DNA from: Eutreptiella sp. 'Long Island Sound 2002'
Taxonomy: Eukaryota > Euglenozoa > Euglenophyceae > Eutreptiales > Eutreptiaceae
Length of the DNA: 64,000 nucleotides
Direction of reading: 5' to 3'
Assembly: GCA_964036045.1 (NCBI GenBank)
Contig: OZ038385.1
Location: 59,181,919 to 59,245,918 of the forward strand
Positions 1 to 10,600 of the stretch are shown piece by piece. The first letter of the stretch is position 1; the number at the start of each line of letters is the position of its first letter. The notes beneath the pieces are model-generated. The model did no database searches, was not told the DNA's origin, and was given only the letters and a program-made list of their open reading frames with translations. Both the position numbers and the translations under genes were made by a program.

Positions 1-3000
1 CTACTCGTGCAGATGGAAGCAAATGTACATAATCAAAACGCTGGCCAGCGACATTCACCCCTACAGGCAACCCCTGTAGTACTGGCTGCACCAGATGCGA
101 CGCCAGGAACTCAGATCATACCTTCATTTGCTGTGATGCTGACGCCAAGGTCCAGATTCAGATCCAGGATCCTCAAATTTACCTTGAATTTCTCAGGTTT
201 GTCCATCATTCTGCCATTGTTGTACGAAACCCAGACGTCAATTGTTCAGACAATCTTCATCTAGGAGCTCTAGGGACTTCTAACAGCCACCTCTGAAGTC
301 CGTAAGCTTCGTTGTATTTTTGGCACACGCCAATGTGAGCTCAATCCGACCTGAAACTGTTGAAAATGGTGAATCCAAGTGTCTTGTGGGACTCCATCGA
401 AAGATTGGCCTTGTCCAAGTCGATTGACACCACCGCCACTGTAAATTTGGTGTCTCTCAGTTATATACTGTCAGTAAAGCGCCTTCAGAGAACCTTCGGC
501 GCGTTACATGCCAAGGATCCAGGGCTATCATGTCCCATCATGATGCATCATCACATGATCCACATTTTGATGGAATCTGTTGGATGCTCGCGAACCAACG
601 TGCCGGAAAGCACAATTGAGCTGAATGAACGACAATATATATTAACTTTAGTCCAAACGAAAGTGTTAGTAGTTTCAGTTGTAGACATTCCGCTGCATTT
701 CACCTCCATCTCATGAATTTGCTGATTTTTAGGACAAATTAGATTGATTTCCTTGTCATCTCCTCTCATTCCTTGAAGATCTGTTTAGATCTAAGTGAAC
801 AGAAGAACATCTCTACCTTCGGTGGTTCACTTAGGGTCTGTAGACTACATGTGTATTTGTTTAACCTCTCGGTGATTGCTTCATCCCCTTAATCTCTGCT
901 CCAATTGAACCTCAATTTTGCTGAATCTTGTGATTATCCACCAGATGCGCCAATTCTGAGCCACATGCTGTACTTTTCAGAACGAGAAAAGCGGGATTAA
1001 CACGATGTAGAGTTCGGCGAGGACACCGTAGCGTGCCCGCGACAGCGAAACTGTGCCAGAGCGCTGAGATGTCACTCCAATTCTTGATCCCCCCACTCAA
1101 TCCATCAATAATCTACCTCATTCTCAACCAATGCATGGTTTGGTATCGATTCTCGATACGTTTACATGCTTTTTAGCCCTTGACCTAATGTTTTACTGCA
1201 CGGAGGACTGTTCGTCACTTCTCATTCTGTCTCATTTCAGGTTCATCCAGCCTGATTCAGTGCCAATTCAGCCCAAATCAGGTCAGATCAAGCAGATTTC
1301 GCCCCATCGAGGCTACATTTCTATGTTTTTCTGGGACTTACCCGCACTACGTTCTTCGTTGACGTAGCGACACACCCCAGTGTGTTTTTGGAGGGGGAGT
1401 GTAAGTGCGGCTAGCCCCATCTGCTCAGATTTTCAGACATTCTGCCCAGATTGGCTACATTTTGGTCATTTTCTTTGCTTCGGCGGAATTGCCGCCTCGC
1501 AGCTCAGTCACAGGATATTTCCTATATATTTCTGATATGCCGGATTTGATTCCGCGGTCCATTTCCCGTAAATCCGCCGCGTTCCGCTATTTTAGCTGGA
1601 ATCGCCATTTGCCGCTGACGCGCGCTCGCGGGCCAGATCGGCCAGACAATTTTACATAAATGGATTATTTAAATCTTTTCAGACAGTTTTGGACACTCAG
1701 ATGTATTTAGAATAATTCCCCTCAATTTTCTTCATAGACTGGGATTTTCTGCCAGATAACAATCAGCATGGACCTTGCTTCTGTTGTCGCTGCTCTCGCC
1801 TCTGTTGGTGTCCGAGTATCCGGTTCTACCCCCAATAACAACATCCAGGGAGACTCCTCGCGTGCCTGCCCCACTGGTCTTGCCGGCCCCGAGCCCTCCG
1901 GCACCCACAACGACCCAGGGCAGCACTTTCAGGCAGTTGTGGACCCAATTTGGATTGTCACCACGCCGAGTGACATGGAGATCTTTGAGAGCCAAGGGCA
2001 TGGGAGTCTTGGTTGGACTCCCGGTGGAACGCATATGGAATGGCGGATCCGATCTCCAAGCCGGCGTGGAGATATACCATTGGGGGTACCCCGGATTTTG
2101 GCTCACTTTGAGCAGCCAAAATGACCCCCTTTTGGAACCCCAATTTCACCCCCCCATGTGGTCAATTGGCGGCCCCATATCTCTATGCCCACAAGGAGCC
2201 CGGACCTAATTTCGAGTTGTGCACTCAGATATAGGTCCTAGGTCCTGCCTCCTATCCTGTGAGCCATTGGCCTTGCCCTGGCCGGGCGAGCCACGCGTGG
2301 AAATGACACCAATTTTGGTGATTTTGGCATCATGACCCCGCTTGATGAACCCCGGGTGCCCTGATGCCGGGACCTCAGGGGGAACCAGGTTGGGTGAGGT
2401 CTCCAGGGAGTTTGTACTCGAAGGGCATAGGGTCAGTTGCCTCGTCCCTACCTCTGGCGGGTCCGGACGAGGGGTCAATTTTGGAGTTTTCGGAACTAAT
2501 ATCAGCTTGGGCTGAAACAGCCCATTTTCAGCCACCAACTCCTAGGGGATAATGGCAGGGACTTATCTCCGTCTCAGAGAGGAGTTGGGACCTGCCGTTA
2601 AGGGAGCATAGGGGGCGACTGTTGGTTGGCCTTGGAGCTCCTTGGTTCCCAGAAACTCGCCTATGGCTGGGCGGTACACCCTCCCCTATTGGCAGGGTTT
2701 CAGGGTCCGGACTGAGTAGGGCATGGTTGTGTTTGAGCCCCCGCCCCCGCCAGCCACTGAGAGGGTCGGACCTGGGATCGGGATATGAGTTGGGACTGAG
2801 TGTCTATTGTCCTGTGGTGCCCTTGGCCCAGTCCAGTCTTAACCCCATGTGTACATATCCTGATGTGTTGCTGTACGTACTTTCGTTCCCTTGTTTCAGA
2901 GTGGCAAGGATCCTGAAACGCTTTGTCACATGACACGAGCGTGATGATGCCCCTGTGAGCGCAGTGCTTTGCCTGCCTGCTTGCTTGTGCGTGTCCACCG

Positions 3001-3035
3001 CAGCGTCCCGTGGCCAGGCCCCCCACGGGAACGCG
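1..3035. other. Unassigned left flank, possibly the 3' tail of the family-2 retroelement
   Basis: I recognise no gene here. Several short open frames exist on both strands, but none shows a domain, a repeat or consistent codon bias. The segment lies directly downstream, in minus-strand sense, of the family-2 pol stop. In the related nested element about 2.3 kb of noncoding DNA separates the pol stop from the 3' LTR, so part of this stretch may be the equivalent 3' region. I looked for pieces of the family-2 LTR seen at 26.18-26.43 kb and found none, so the 3' LTR of the outer element is either outside the window or too diverged to see. Confidence 0.4.
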
Positions 3036-4583
3036 TCAGTAGAGGTCGTCTAGCACGTCATAGTGCTTAAGCTGTGGGTAGCCCACTTCAACTAGACCTC
3101 CGTACTTAGGACGAGTCTTGATCCACACGGATCCTTCAGCTATATCCGTTACCAGAAATGGTCCGAAGTAAGGGCTGTCCAGCGTGTTACGCGGCCAGGC
3201 CTTGAATCTTGTGTGATGTACCAGAACCTAGTCACCAATTTGGTAGATAGCTTCTTTCCCTTTGCGGTTCTTGGTACGATTCTCCTTACTTCTTTTCTTT
3301 TCCAGTAGTGATAGGCATAGATCGGCGATCCTTTTTTGCTCGGTGAGCCATTCATCAACTTTGGGATTTCCTTCGCTCGCGCAGGGGATTCGAAGTGGAA
3401 ACCTGGCCTCCCTAGGAACAGTTCTGTAGGGGTGAAATCAGTCCTGCTACTTGCTTGATTATTCATCAAGTAGATAGCATATGGGACTAGTTTGAGCCAG
3501 TTTCGGCTCTTCTCGTTCAACATCAGAATCCTCATGACTGTTTTGAAACAGCCAATTTGGCGTTCGCACAGAGGATTCTTTGTTCGTAGGTAAAGAGTTC
3601 CGAACTGGACTTCCGTACCCATGGCTCTCATGACGCTTCGGTACCAACCAGTAGGGCTGGTAAACCGGATGTCTTGATCGCTGTGAATAATCTTGGGTAA
3701 TCGGTAGACTTGTACCCATCCTTCGAAAATCTCTTTTAGTACTCCTTCACCATCCACCTTCTTCGTAAGGGGAAACACTCCGCTCTAGCGACTGAGTCCA
3801 TCCGTCACCAGGAGGGCGAAGTCATGGCCAACGAATTTAGGTAACTCCATAAAGTCCACGTAGGGGATGTGTGCCCATTCCAACATAGTTTCTTCGTGGT
3901 CTTTGGGGACACAAATGAGGTCTTCCCTGTATAGGTGAGTTGACGTGCGGGACCATTGTACTCCATCGAGGATCTTTGAGCTCCCAATCGTCAACTGGTC
4001 CAAGATGTCCGAGTAATCAGCCGTCAGGTCTTTCATATTCCAGGACATGAGTTTTTCTTTCCTCGTAAAGAGATCGAGATGTTGATCCATCTTGGCGAAA
4101 GCTTCTTGGGCCACCATCTCGGTGTCTGCCCCCAACAGGGAATCAAAACAATTCCGTGATAGATAATCACAGAGTTCGTTTTCAATTCCCCGGATGTGGA
4201 ATGTAGCGAGTCGTAGTTGGCTCAGGTAGACCCACCATCGTCGTAGACGTTTTCCATCTGGCGGTGGTCTTTCCATAAAGTACTTCACGGAATCCTGATC
4301 ACATAGCCACGTGATGGGATTGGTACCCACGATCCTGTGTTGACTAGCCAACACTAGAACTCCAGCTAACAGCTCCTGCTCGTAGGTGTGATAATGTGAG
4401 CGGGCTGCTTTCCACTTCCAATTCCAGTGGCCAAATGGAACTACGCACCATTCTTGGGAGTCATAGTCAGATTTCATGAATCCTTCTCTTGTGACACCTT
4501 GGACTCTTAGGCGATAATCAATGTCTTTACATTGATCCGTAGTTAGCTTTTGCCACTGTAATAATGTCCCTCCTCCTCCAACG
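3036..4583 (-). pseudogene. Family-2 Ty3/gypsy pol, RNase H and integrase part (degenerate)
   Basis: This is the C-terminal part of the outer element's polyprotein, cut off from its RT half by the nested insertion at 4590-16023. It opens with the residues after the RNase H TDAS motif (SNVGGGGTL), continues through TYEQELLAG and the RNase H C-terminus, then an integrase core with VDF, SDQDIRF and CERQIG around the D,D,E positions. It ends with a beta-rich tail (DSPYFGPF) and a TGA at 3036-3038. It is broken: an in-frame TAG at about 3785, a 1-nt frameshift near 3370, a further TAG near 3225, and loss of about 65 residues that hold the H2C2 zinc-binding domain (MLEWAH joins straight to VDFMELPKF). 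It is homologous throughout to the intact pol at 7679-12577. Confidence 0.85.
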
Positions 4584-4584
4584 T

Positions 4585-4589
4585 TACTG
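4585..4589. other. Target-site duplication TACTG, left side of nested element
   Basis: TACTG at 4585-4589 is repeated at 16024-16028, immediately outside the two LTRs. Removing everything between restores the uninterrupted family-2 reading frame T-D-A-S-N-V-G-G of the RNase H domain, which proves the insertion. One base of ambiguity (TTACTG) remains at the LTR edge. Confidence 0.9.
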
Positions 4590-5406
4590 AGAAAAGTTTA
4601 TAGTGTTTTCAGCACTGTGTTTTTGCTTCTCCTGCTGCTTGTTGTTGCTGTAGGGTGTCCTGCTGCTGGTTTTGGATGATGAAAAGCTTTTGTTTGTTGA
4701 AATACAGTAAAGCCAACTCAATCCAGGATAGCCCAAGCCAATAGTATGCAAGGAGAAGGTAATTCAGGATCAAAGCATGAAGGGCTGCAGTGTAAACAGT
4801 GAAAGATGATTAGATATTCACAGAAACTGCAACTCAGGATACAAATGAATGCATATTCACAGAGATAGCTGAAATGTTTTGGGAAAAGAGTTAGAAAACT
4901 GCCTCAGGATCACTCTCTCTCCATAGTGCCATCTTAGGAGATGTGCACTCTTTGTTTTGGGTCTCATATGTGCTGAGGTGGCATGGTATGTGGCGATGAG
5001 GTCACTGCCATGTCACATGGGATCTTCCTACTTAGTTGGGATCTTCCTACTTAGTTAGGCTGACCAGGAATTGAACCCAGGACCTCTCAAAAAGAGGTGC
5101 CTAACCCCCTATGGTGCATACCACTAGGGCAGATAAGTATTCATGGAAAAACATAGATAAATTCATAGGTTCTACCTTAGGTATGTCAGTGCTCAGTCAA
5201 CTCAGGAAAAGATGTTTTACTTCTGATTGAAAGGGGATTAAGGGGTCCACTCAATATCCTGATTGGGTGTTTGGTTCCATAGGTCAAAATGTGTTCTCAC
5301 CACTTTTGGCTGGACCAATACTAAGATAAAAATGCATGGATGCTCAGTGCATCTCTAATACAACTAGAGTATGTCCCAAAGCAATGGAAAAGCACTTTTT
5401 CTTACT
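4590..5406 (-). repeat. 3' LTR of nested family-1 gypsy element
   Basis: About 817 bp that matches 15207-16023 at a constant offset of 10617. I see a single mismatch between the two copies (G at 4926, C at 15543). It is preceded on the minus strand by a polypurine tract and followed by the target duplication. The termini are not the usual TG...CA: in element orientation the LTR begins AGTAAGAAAAAG and ends ACTTTTCT, a short imperfect inverted repeat. It contains a tRNA-like block at 5067-5126. Confidence 0.93.
5067..5126 (-). promoter_or_regulatory. tRNA-like A-box/B-box block inside the LTR (3' copy)
   Basis: On the minus strand an A-box-like TAGTGGTATGC (5126 to 5116) is followed 38 nt later by GGTTCAATTCC (5077 to 5067), which fits the B-box pattern GWTCRANNC. 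The T-arm can be drawn with two G-U pairs, but the acceptor stem does not pair. This is therefore a tRNA-derived relic or an internal RNA polymerase III promoter, not a functional tRNA gene. The same block is in the other LTR at 15684-15743. Confidence 0.4.
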
Positions 5407-5414
5407 CCCCCCTT
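5406..5414 (-). other. Polypurine tract of nested element
   Basis: The minus strand reads AAGGGGGGA directly before the 3' LTR, the normal place for the plus-strand DNA primer of an LTR retrotransposon. It is absent at the equivalent boundary of the 5' LTR, where the target duplication is found instead. Confidence 0.8.
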
Positions 5415-7678
5415 GTGCTGTGGTGGCCACCACTGTCGCATTTTAGGAAAAAGGGAATTTTTCTTGGCCTTTCCTTGGTTTCCACATCTACTTTAAAATA
5501 CCTACAGTCTCCCTCACACCGAAAAATGGGCGCTCACCATGGCTGGCGTCCTTTTGCTGCTCTGATTGTACAGTTTCCTACAGAAGACTCAGCGCTCTTG
5601 GCGCTGCCGGGGCTCCTGTGGCTTGGTTGGGTTAGATTGGGAGCATGCCAAACATGTGCATATGCATCCCTTCCTCCAAGACGCAGCGTCGACACAACCC
5701 AAACGCAAGACACATTATACACACTTGCAGGGGTTCTCGTAAACCTGCTGGCGACCTGTGACCTGTCTTAGGGCGTAGGGAGTCGAAAAGAAATTAATTT
5801 GCCCCTTGGTGGGGTCTTGGTTCTGCTCAGTCTCTCCAGGCACCTGCGTTTCGGCCCGAACACGGCCTACTCAGCGAGGCTGCGCGTGGGTATCTGCAGA
5901 GGCAGGAATGGGAGAATTATGGACGAATCCACGCAAAAACGAAGCGACGACATCAAAATCCGTCAAATGACGGCGCAGAATTTTTCTGAAACGACACACC
6001 TGAGCAGAATCCAATTGTGCATCTTCAGCACATTTTTATAGAAATTATAGTCATCTCTGGATTTTTTAAATCCAGAAATTCATACGTACAAAATGGCGGC
6101 GCGCAGGAGCGGCTCCTAGCGAAGCGCCGGAAAATGGAAAAATAATGGAATTATAAACGTATGTATCACGTAGTCTTGAAAATGACGAGACACACATTAA
6201 TAAACAAACATACAGATTCCACCCACACTAATAGAAGCTTCAAAAATTCAAGAATTCGAAAATCAATTGAAAAGACTTCAATGAATCAGGTATAAACTAC
6301 AGGTATGCTCGTCTTGCATGCCGCATACACATTGCTCGTCTCGAGTCTCCGTGACCGAGTCGTGTAGCAGCGTTAACAACGATAACCACGATAGGACGCG
6401 GTAGAGGGATTGATTAGAAAGATTGCAGATGATTAGCGGTCAGATCAGGGTGATTAGTCATACACACAAGTGCATAGCAACATTCTTCGCGTGCGCCCCT
6501 TTTGTTTTCTCTCCTTGCTTCACTTCCCAGCGGTAGGTAAGGTAGGTACGCCCAGGCGGGGCCACCCCCTGGTGGAGTCAAGATTGTTGTGGAGATGGGC
6601 AGGTTTGCCCACGTGATTGTGCATAGTCGTGCATGCACACACGCATTAAAGGGTAGGCCACGCGAAGTGCGCACGGTAAACCTTGTTTAGGCTACCCAGG
6701 GGCTCCTCGGTACGTTCTTTAAGAGAACCTGAGGAGTCCCTTAACGCTTGCTTGCTTGACAAGGGTAGCTGCTCCATGCAGCGTGTTTGCGGACAGCGTA
6801 TTATAGGGCACACTGAGAAGGGTATAATACCTGGAGTGTGCCTTGGTTCCTCCGCCGCAAACGCCCTTTCATTTGCCTTTGTTTTACAGGTGGGCAGGTA
6901 GGGTGAGTGGTGCAGCAGCATTTTTTTTATGCCCTGCTAAACAGGGGCGCAGATCACACAAACAAGTAACTCCGCTCCGCCTGTGGCAGAGCAGGGAGTC
7001 CGACTTCATCGACATCTGCGCCTTGCACACGAGAGCACTCCTTCCCTCCAAGCCCTTGCAGGGGAAACGCGTTGTGGCGTCCCCTGTGAGGCCACAGTTG
7101 CTTAGCAGCGCTGTGTTCTCTTGTCATTTCACAGGTGGGTCGCTAGGACCCTCGAGAACTTCCTCTTCGCAACGCCAAGTAGAGTGTGCGTGTAGGAGTG
7201 GTAGTCCTGCGTGGGGGCTAGAGCCAGTTGCCCAGCGCTCGCCCACCAGGATGGTGCCACTGTAGGGTGTGTAGGACCTGTAGGGGGCGTGTCACTGTCC
7301 CACCCTTTTCCTGCAATTTTAGCTGGGTTGGTGGGCTGTGACAGTGGGTTAGGTTAGTGTTTTTGGCCACATAGCAAACAGGCGTTTTGCATGCCTTCAT
7401 AGCTTTTGGCCACCCCTCCCTGTAGTAGACAGGTAGGTAGGGAAAACAATACCTGGATTAACACTCTGGGTATTCCCCCAAGGTTTTGCGCCAGCACAGA
7501 AATTGGGCGCATAGGGGAGGGGAGACCCGGAGCGTACCCCGTGGCATCAATAAGCCAACCCTCCAGGTTCAGCAAGGGCGCAGACTTGGGTATAATTAGG
7601 ACACCACTTCTGCGGCTTGCTCTCAGGACCTTAGGACTAGCACACTCACACATACGCTTTGGCAGGTAAGGGTAAGGT
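5415..7678 (-). other. Long noncoding 3' region of nested element
   Basis: About 2.26 kb lies between the pol stop codon and the polypurine tract. I see no conserved domain on either strand; the best plus-strand frame (5340-5771) starts inside the LTR and looks like chance. The 6.5-7.7 kb part has scattered CAGGTGGG and CAGGTAGG motifs but no clean tandem period that I could define. Gypsy elements sometimes carry an extra 3' gene or antisense transcript here, but I cannot support one. Confidence 0.5.
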
Positions 7679-10600
7679 TCAGTCCCTAGCTTTATTCTTG
7701 GAGGCAAGCATCTCAGCGAGCCTCAACAACTCACCAAGGTTGTTCTGGGACAAGTAGTCAACCAGAACTGAGTTTAGGCGTCCCTCAGGTAGAACAAATG
7801 CAGAGAAGGGCTCCCAGGTGGCCTCTTTGACTCCAAACCCTTCCCAGAGGGTGAGGAAGCGCCAACCCTGGCGATAGCGGTGGCGTAGGACAGACTTCAC
7901 CAGGTAGAAGCCCTCCTTAGCCATCTCCTCGGCGTTCATGTCGGGGAGTTCACCTTCAACTTCCATAGGGCTGGCAGCCCCTTGTAGGTCCAGAGCGGCG
8001 ATTTCCTCGTCGTTCAGCTCCCACTCCTCCCCACAGAGGTCTTCAGGATCATGGTAGCGCTTCAGGTGTTGAGCGGCGCACACCAGGGTCCCCCCTAGAC
8101 GGGGAGAACACCGCACGGTGATACGGCGTCCATCCACAGATAGGATCTTGTACGGCCCGAAGTATGGGTCATCGCTGGTAGAGCGTGGCCAGGCGGGTAG
8201 TCGACTGTGGTGCACCAGCACCCAGTCCCCTTCTTGGTAGGTGGCCGGTACACGGTGCTTGTTCTTCTTGTTCCACTGACGCTCCCTCACTCTCTGGAGC
8301 ATAGCCTTGGCCTTGTCCACCTTCGCTTGTTGCTCTTGGACCCATTCACCCACAGAAGAATGGGTGTCCTCTGGATAGGGGGCATGTAGGAACCATGCCG
8401 GGCGCCCCATGAATAGCTCATGTGGCGAGTAGCCAGTAGCTGAACTCTCTTGGGAGTTCACCATCAAGGATATGACGGGGAGTAGTCTCACCCAGTCTCT
8501 GGTGCGTTCAGTTTTGCACCATATCCTGACGTTCTCCTTCAGGACACGAATCTGTCGCTCACATAGGGGGTTGCTCGTGTGAGAGTAGGGAATCCCCGTA
8601 GATACCTGGACATTGAGGGACCTCAGGACCCTCTTGTACCAGCCAGTATCCGAGCGTACTCGTACGTCCTCATCGGAGTTGATCTCCTTGGGCGCCCCAT
8701 AGACACAAAACCACTCCTCCAGGAGTATCTTGATAGTCTCCTCTCCGGTAATGTGCTTGGTACATGGGAACACCCTGGTAAACCTGGTCAACCCACAGGT
8801 TACCAGGAGGGCGAAGTCATAGCCCCCGAACTTCGGCATCTCCGTGTAGTCCACGTATAGAACACTGTTAGCACAGTGAGGGATGGGCAGGGTCGAGTAG
8901 AGACCTCTGTCCCTGATATCCCCTGGTTTACAGGACCTGCACGGGCACTTGTCCACGATAGGCAGGAGCGTCTTCCGCAGCTGGTCGTCAGTCCACGTAG
9001 TGTGGAACCACTGCTTGAAAAGCCTCAGGGTACGGTCAGCACCCACATGACCACTGGACTCATGGGTCCACTTCAACAGCGCTGGGACTCGGTCACTAGG
9101 CACCACGATGCGGTCCTCGTGCCAGAGGTAGCTCTTGTCCCGCTTCCACTGGTCTTGGTTGACCAGGAGGGGTTCAAGGCGTTTCTCCAGGCGCCGGTAG
9201 ATATCCCCAAACTCCTGTAGGTACTCCGATTGTTGGAGTCCATCCAGCGGGCGTATCATGGTCATGTTCAGGTCCAGGTGTACGTCCATACGGCTGAACG
9301 CTTCCTTAGCCAGCGCTTCAGACCGGGCACCAATCAGGGCGTCGAAGTTGTTGCGGCTGATGTAGTCGGCACACTCGTTCTTCACTCCCTGGATATGGTG
9401 TACCGTCAGCCGTAGTTGACTGAGGTAGGTCCACCAGCGACGTAGCTTGGCCTTCTCAGGTGGGGGGCCCTTCTGGAAACTGCGGACCGGTTCTTGGTCG
9501 CATAGCCAGACCACAGGGTTACTCCCCAACAGTCGTGCTTGTGAGGATAGCACCAGCATACCCGCGAGCAGTTCCTGCTCATAGGTAGAGTAGTTCCCCC
9601 TGGCCTGGTTCCACTTCCAGTTCCAGTGGCCCAGAGGTACTAGGACCCACTTGTCGTCAGGGTAGCTGTGCTTGAGGGTTCCATCTCGGTTGAGACCTTC
9701 CGTCCCCCATTGGGAAATGGCCGAGTCGAACTCCTCCTTCTCTAGTGCTTGCCACTGGAACAACGTTCCACCACCGCCCACATTGCTGGCGTCGGTCACC
9801 AGGATAATCTCCCCTTGTGCCCTAGGCACGCCCAAGCACTTAGCGTTGGCTACCTTGTCTTTGAGCTCGTCAAACGCTTGTTGCTCTTGTGGGCCCCAGC
9901 GCCAAGTAGTACTCTTCTTGATCAAGTCAGTCAGTACCGCGCTGGTGTAGGTGAAGTTTTTGATGTGGCGGCGATAGAAGTTGCACGCCCCAATGAAACT
10001 GCGTACATCATGAAGTCCTTTCTTGGGGTCTTCGTGTCGTACCTTGGCATCCATCAGGGGTTTGGCCTTAGAGGCCGCTGGGGTCCACCACCCATAGCCA
10101 ACGTCAAACCCCAGGTACTGCATGGTCTCCTGCATGAACTCACACTTCTCCAGCTTGAGTCGTGTGTGGTTCTCCTGGCAGACCGCAAAGAACTCACCCA
10201 AGAGGATTAGGTGATCCTCCTGGGTATTGGTCCCGAGGCATACATCGTCGATGTGAGCCTCCATCTGGGCCCCACGGGATATGAGCTCCTGCACCTTAGG
10301 TCTCCGTCGTAGGATGGACAAGATCTTGTTCATCAGCTCTTGGAACAGAGCGGGGGCGTTAGCCACGCCGAATGGCATGACCTTCCACTTGAATACCCTC
10401 CCCTGAGGGGTGATGAAGGCCAGTAGTTCCTGCGCGTTGGGCGTCAGGTCCACTTGCCAGAATCCACTTCGCTTGTCCATCTTGGTCTTGTAGCGACAGG
10501 AGGCTATCTTCTCCAGGGTAGACTCCATATTGGGAATGGACCCTGAGTGGTTCAGCGTCTTCTTGTTCAGCTCTCCATAGTCCACTACCAGCCGTTTGGC

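Noticed and set aside
1722-2210. Overlapping open frames on both strands near 1.7-2.2 kb
   Set aside because: Several frames of similar length compete on both strands, with no motif or codon signal favouring one.
5067-5126. Functional tRNA gene in the LTR
   Set aside because: The acceptor stem does not pair and the sequence is embedded in both LTRs, so only a tRNA-like relic or promoter is claimed.
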